From Cafeteria roenbergensis (Eukaryota > Sar > Bigyra > Bicosoecida > Cafeteriaceae), in assembly GCA_008330645.1 (NCBI GenBank), contig VLTN01000068.1:1-64000 (forward strand): a stretch of 64,000 nt of DNA. Direction: 5' to 3'. Every line of letters begins with the position of its first letter. Position 1 is the stretch's first letter. Below are positions 63,734 through 64,000 of this stretch, piece by piece. The notes under the pieces were generated by a model. That model saw nothing but the letters and a program-made list of their open reading frames with translations. It searched no databases and was not told where the DNA came from. The position numbers and the translations under genes were made by a program.

Positions 63734-63892
63734 GTGAGGGTCCGCGAGCGTCGGCCCAGGAGCGGAAAGAGCGCGAAACATGCGCGAGCTCAAGTGTCGC
63801 AGAAACGCGCTGCAGCCCAAGCAACCGCTGTTGCCACGAGTTGTGCGGCTGGGCCTCGGCAAGCGCTTCCATGACGGTTGTGCTGTACGCCC

Positions 63893-63955
63893 GCCCACGC
63901 GCACACGCGCACACGCGCACACGCGCACACGCGCACACGCGCACGCACACGCACG
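63893..63955. repeat. CGCACA microsatellite
   Basis: About ten imperfect CGCACA/CGCACG units in an alternating purine-pyrimidine pattern, of the kind that can adopt Z-DNA. It lies near the right edge of the window. Confidence 0.9.
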
Positions 63956-64000
63956 CTTGACGCCCGATGCCGCCGGCTCGACCTGGATATTGCCCCCGCC

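Larger units (their letters stand above)
63371..64000. other. Right-end region: promoter and possible start of a next gene
   Basis: 630 bases. It holds the AT-rich palindrome at 63473-63482, a possible first exon at 63703 and a CGCACA repeat at the end. Nothing else supported. Confidence 0.4.

Noticed and set aside
1-64000. CRISPR arrays, tRNA, rRNA, transposable elements
   Set aside because: I scanned for spaced direct repeats, GGTTCGAATCC-type T-arms and transposase or reverse-transcriptase motifs and saw none. Short degenerate elements could still be missed by eye.

Overview
The window is nuclear DNA of a GC-rich eukaryote. The reasons are spliceosomal introns in most genes, eukaryote-only families (Ykt6 SNARE, sortilin/VPS10, MYST acetyltransferase, WRAP53/TCAB1, DENN, roadblock dynein light chain, COA3) and monocistronic genes on alternating strands. 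The high GC, the alanine-rich proteins, a plant-type ATP phosphofructokinase, a flavonoid-reductase-like SDR and a flagellar/dynein light chain suggest a unicellular alga with a compact genome of roughly one gene per 2.5 kb. A haptophyte such as a pavlovophyte, a pelagophyte or a prasinophyte would fit, but the sequence alone does not settle it. I saw no rRNA, tRNA, CRISPR array or intact transposon.

Exon models were built by hand. They rest on a very regular splice signal: of 36 inferred introns, 34 begin GTGAG, and 32 of the 35 visible acceptors end CGCAG. Phase was checked at every junction.

Layout, left to right. 1-9.5 kb: ABCG transporter (-, runs off the left edge), MFS transporter (+), secreted nucleoside hydrolase (+), ATP-PFK with a hydrophobic N-terminus (+), coiled-coil protein (-), secreted propeller-like protein (+). 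9.9-18.7 kb: VPS10/sortilin receptor (-), aspartyl beta-hydroxylase-like enzyme (+), unknown multipass membrane protein (+), lysophosphatidate-type acyltransferase (-). 19-28.8 kb: Ala-rich 1305-aa unknown (+), Ykt6 (-), 827-aa coiled coil (+), cinnamoyl-CoA-reductase-like SDR (+). 29.3-37.1 kb: EF-hand/SH3 scaffold (-), small helical protein (+), strictosidine-synthase-like/APMAP protein (+). 37.2-44.5 kb: EGF/Calx-beta membrane protein (+), COA3 (+), 696-aa unknown with a DxD-like motif (+). 44.8-51.5 kb: WRAP53 (-) head to head with a MYST acetyltransferase (+), small coiled coil (-), roadblock light chain (+). 52-63.4 kb: giant DENN protein (+) tail to tail with a GTP-cyclohydrolase-II/SIS fusion protein (-).

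The genes do not form one pathway. Several serve membrane traffic (sortilin, Ykt6, DENN, acyltransferase) and two serve nuclear functions (WRAP53, MYST). The most unusual object is the fusion protein at 59665-63370: a zinc-type GTP cyclohydrolase II domain, a second copy that lacks the zinc cysteines, and a GlmS-like double SIS region in one polypeptide.
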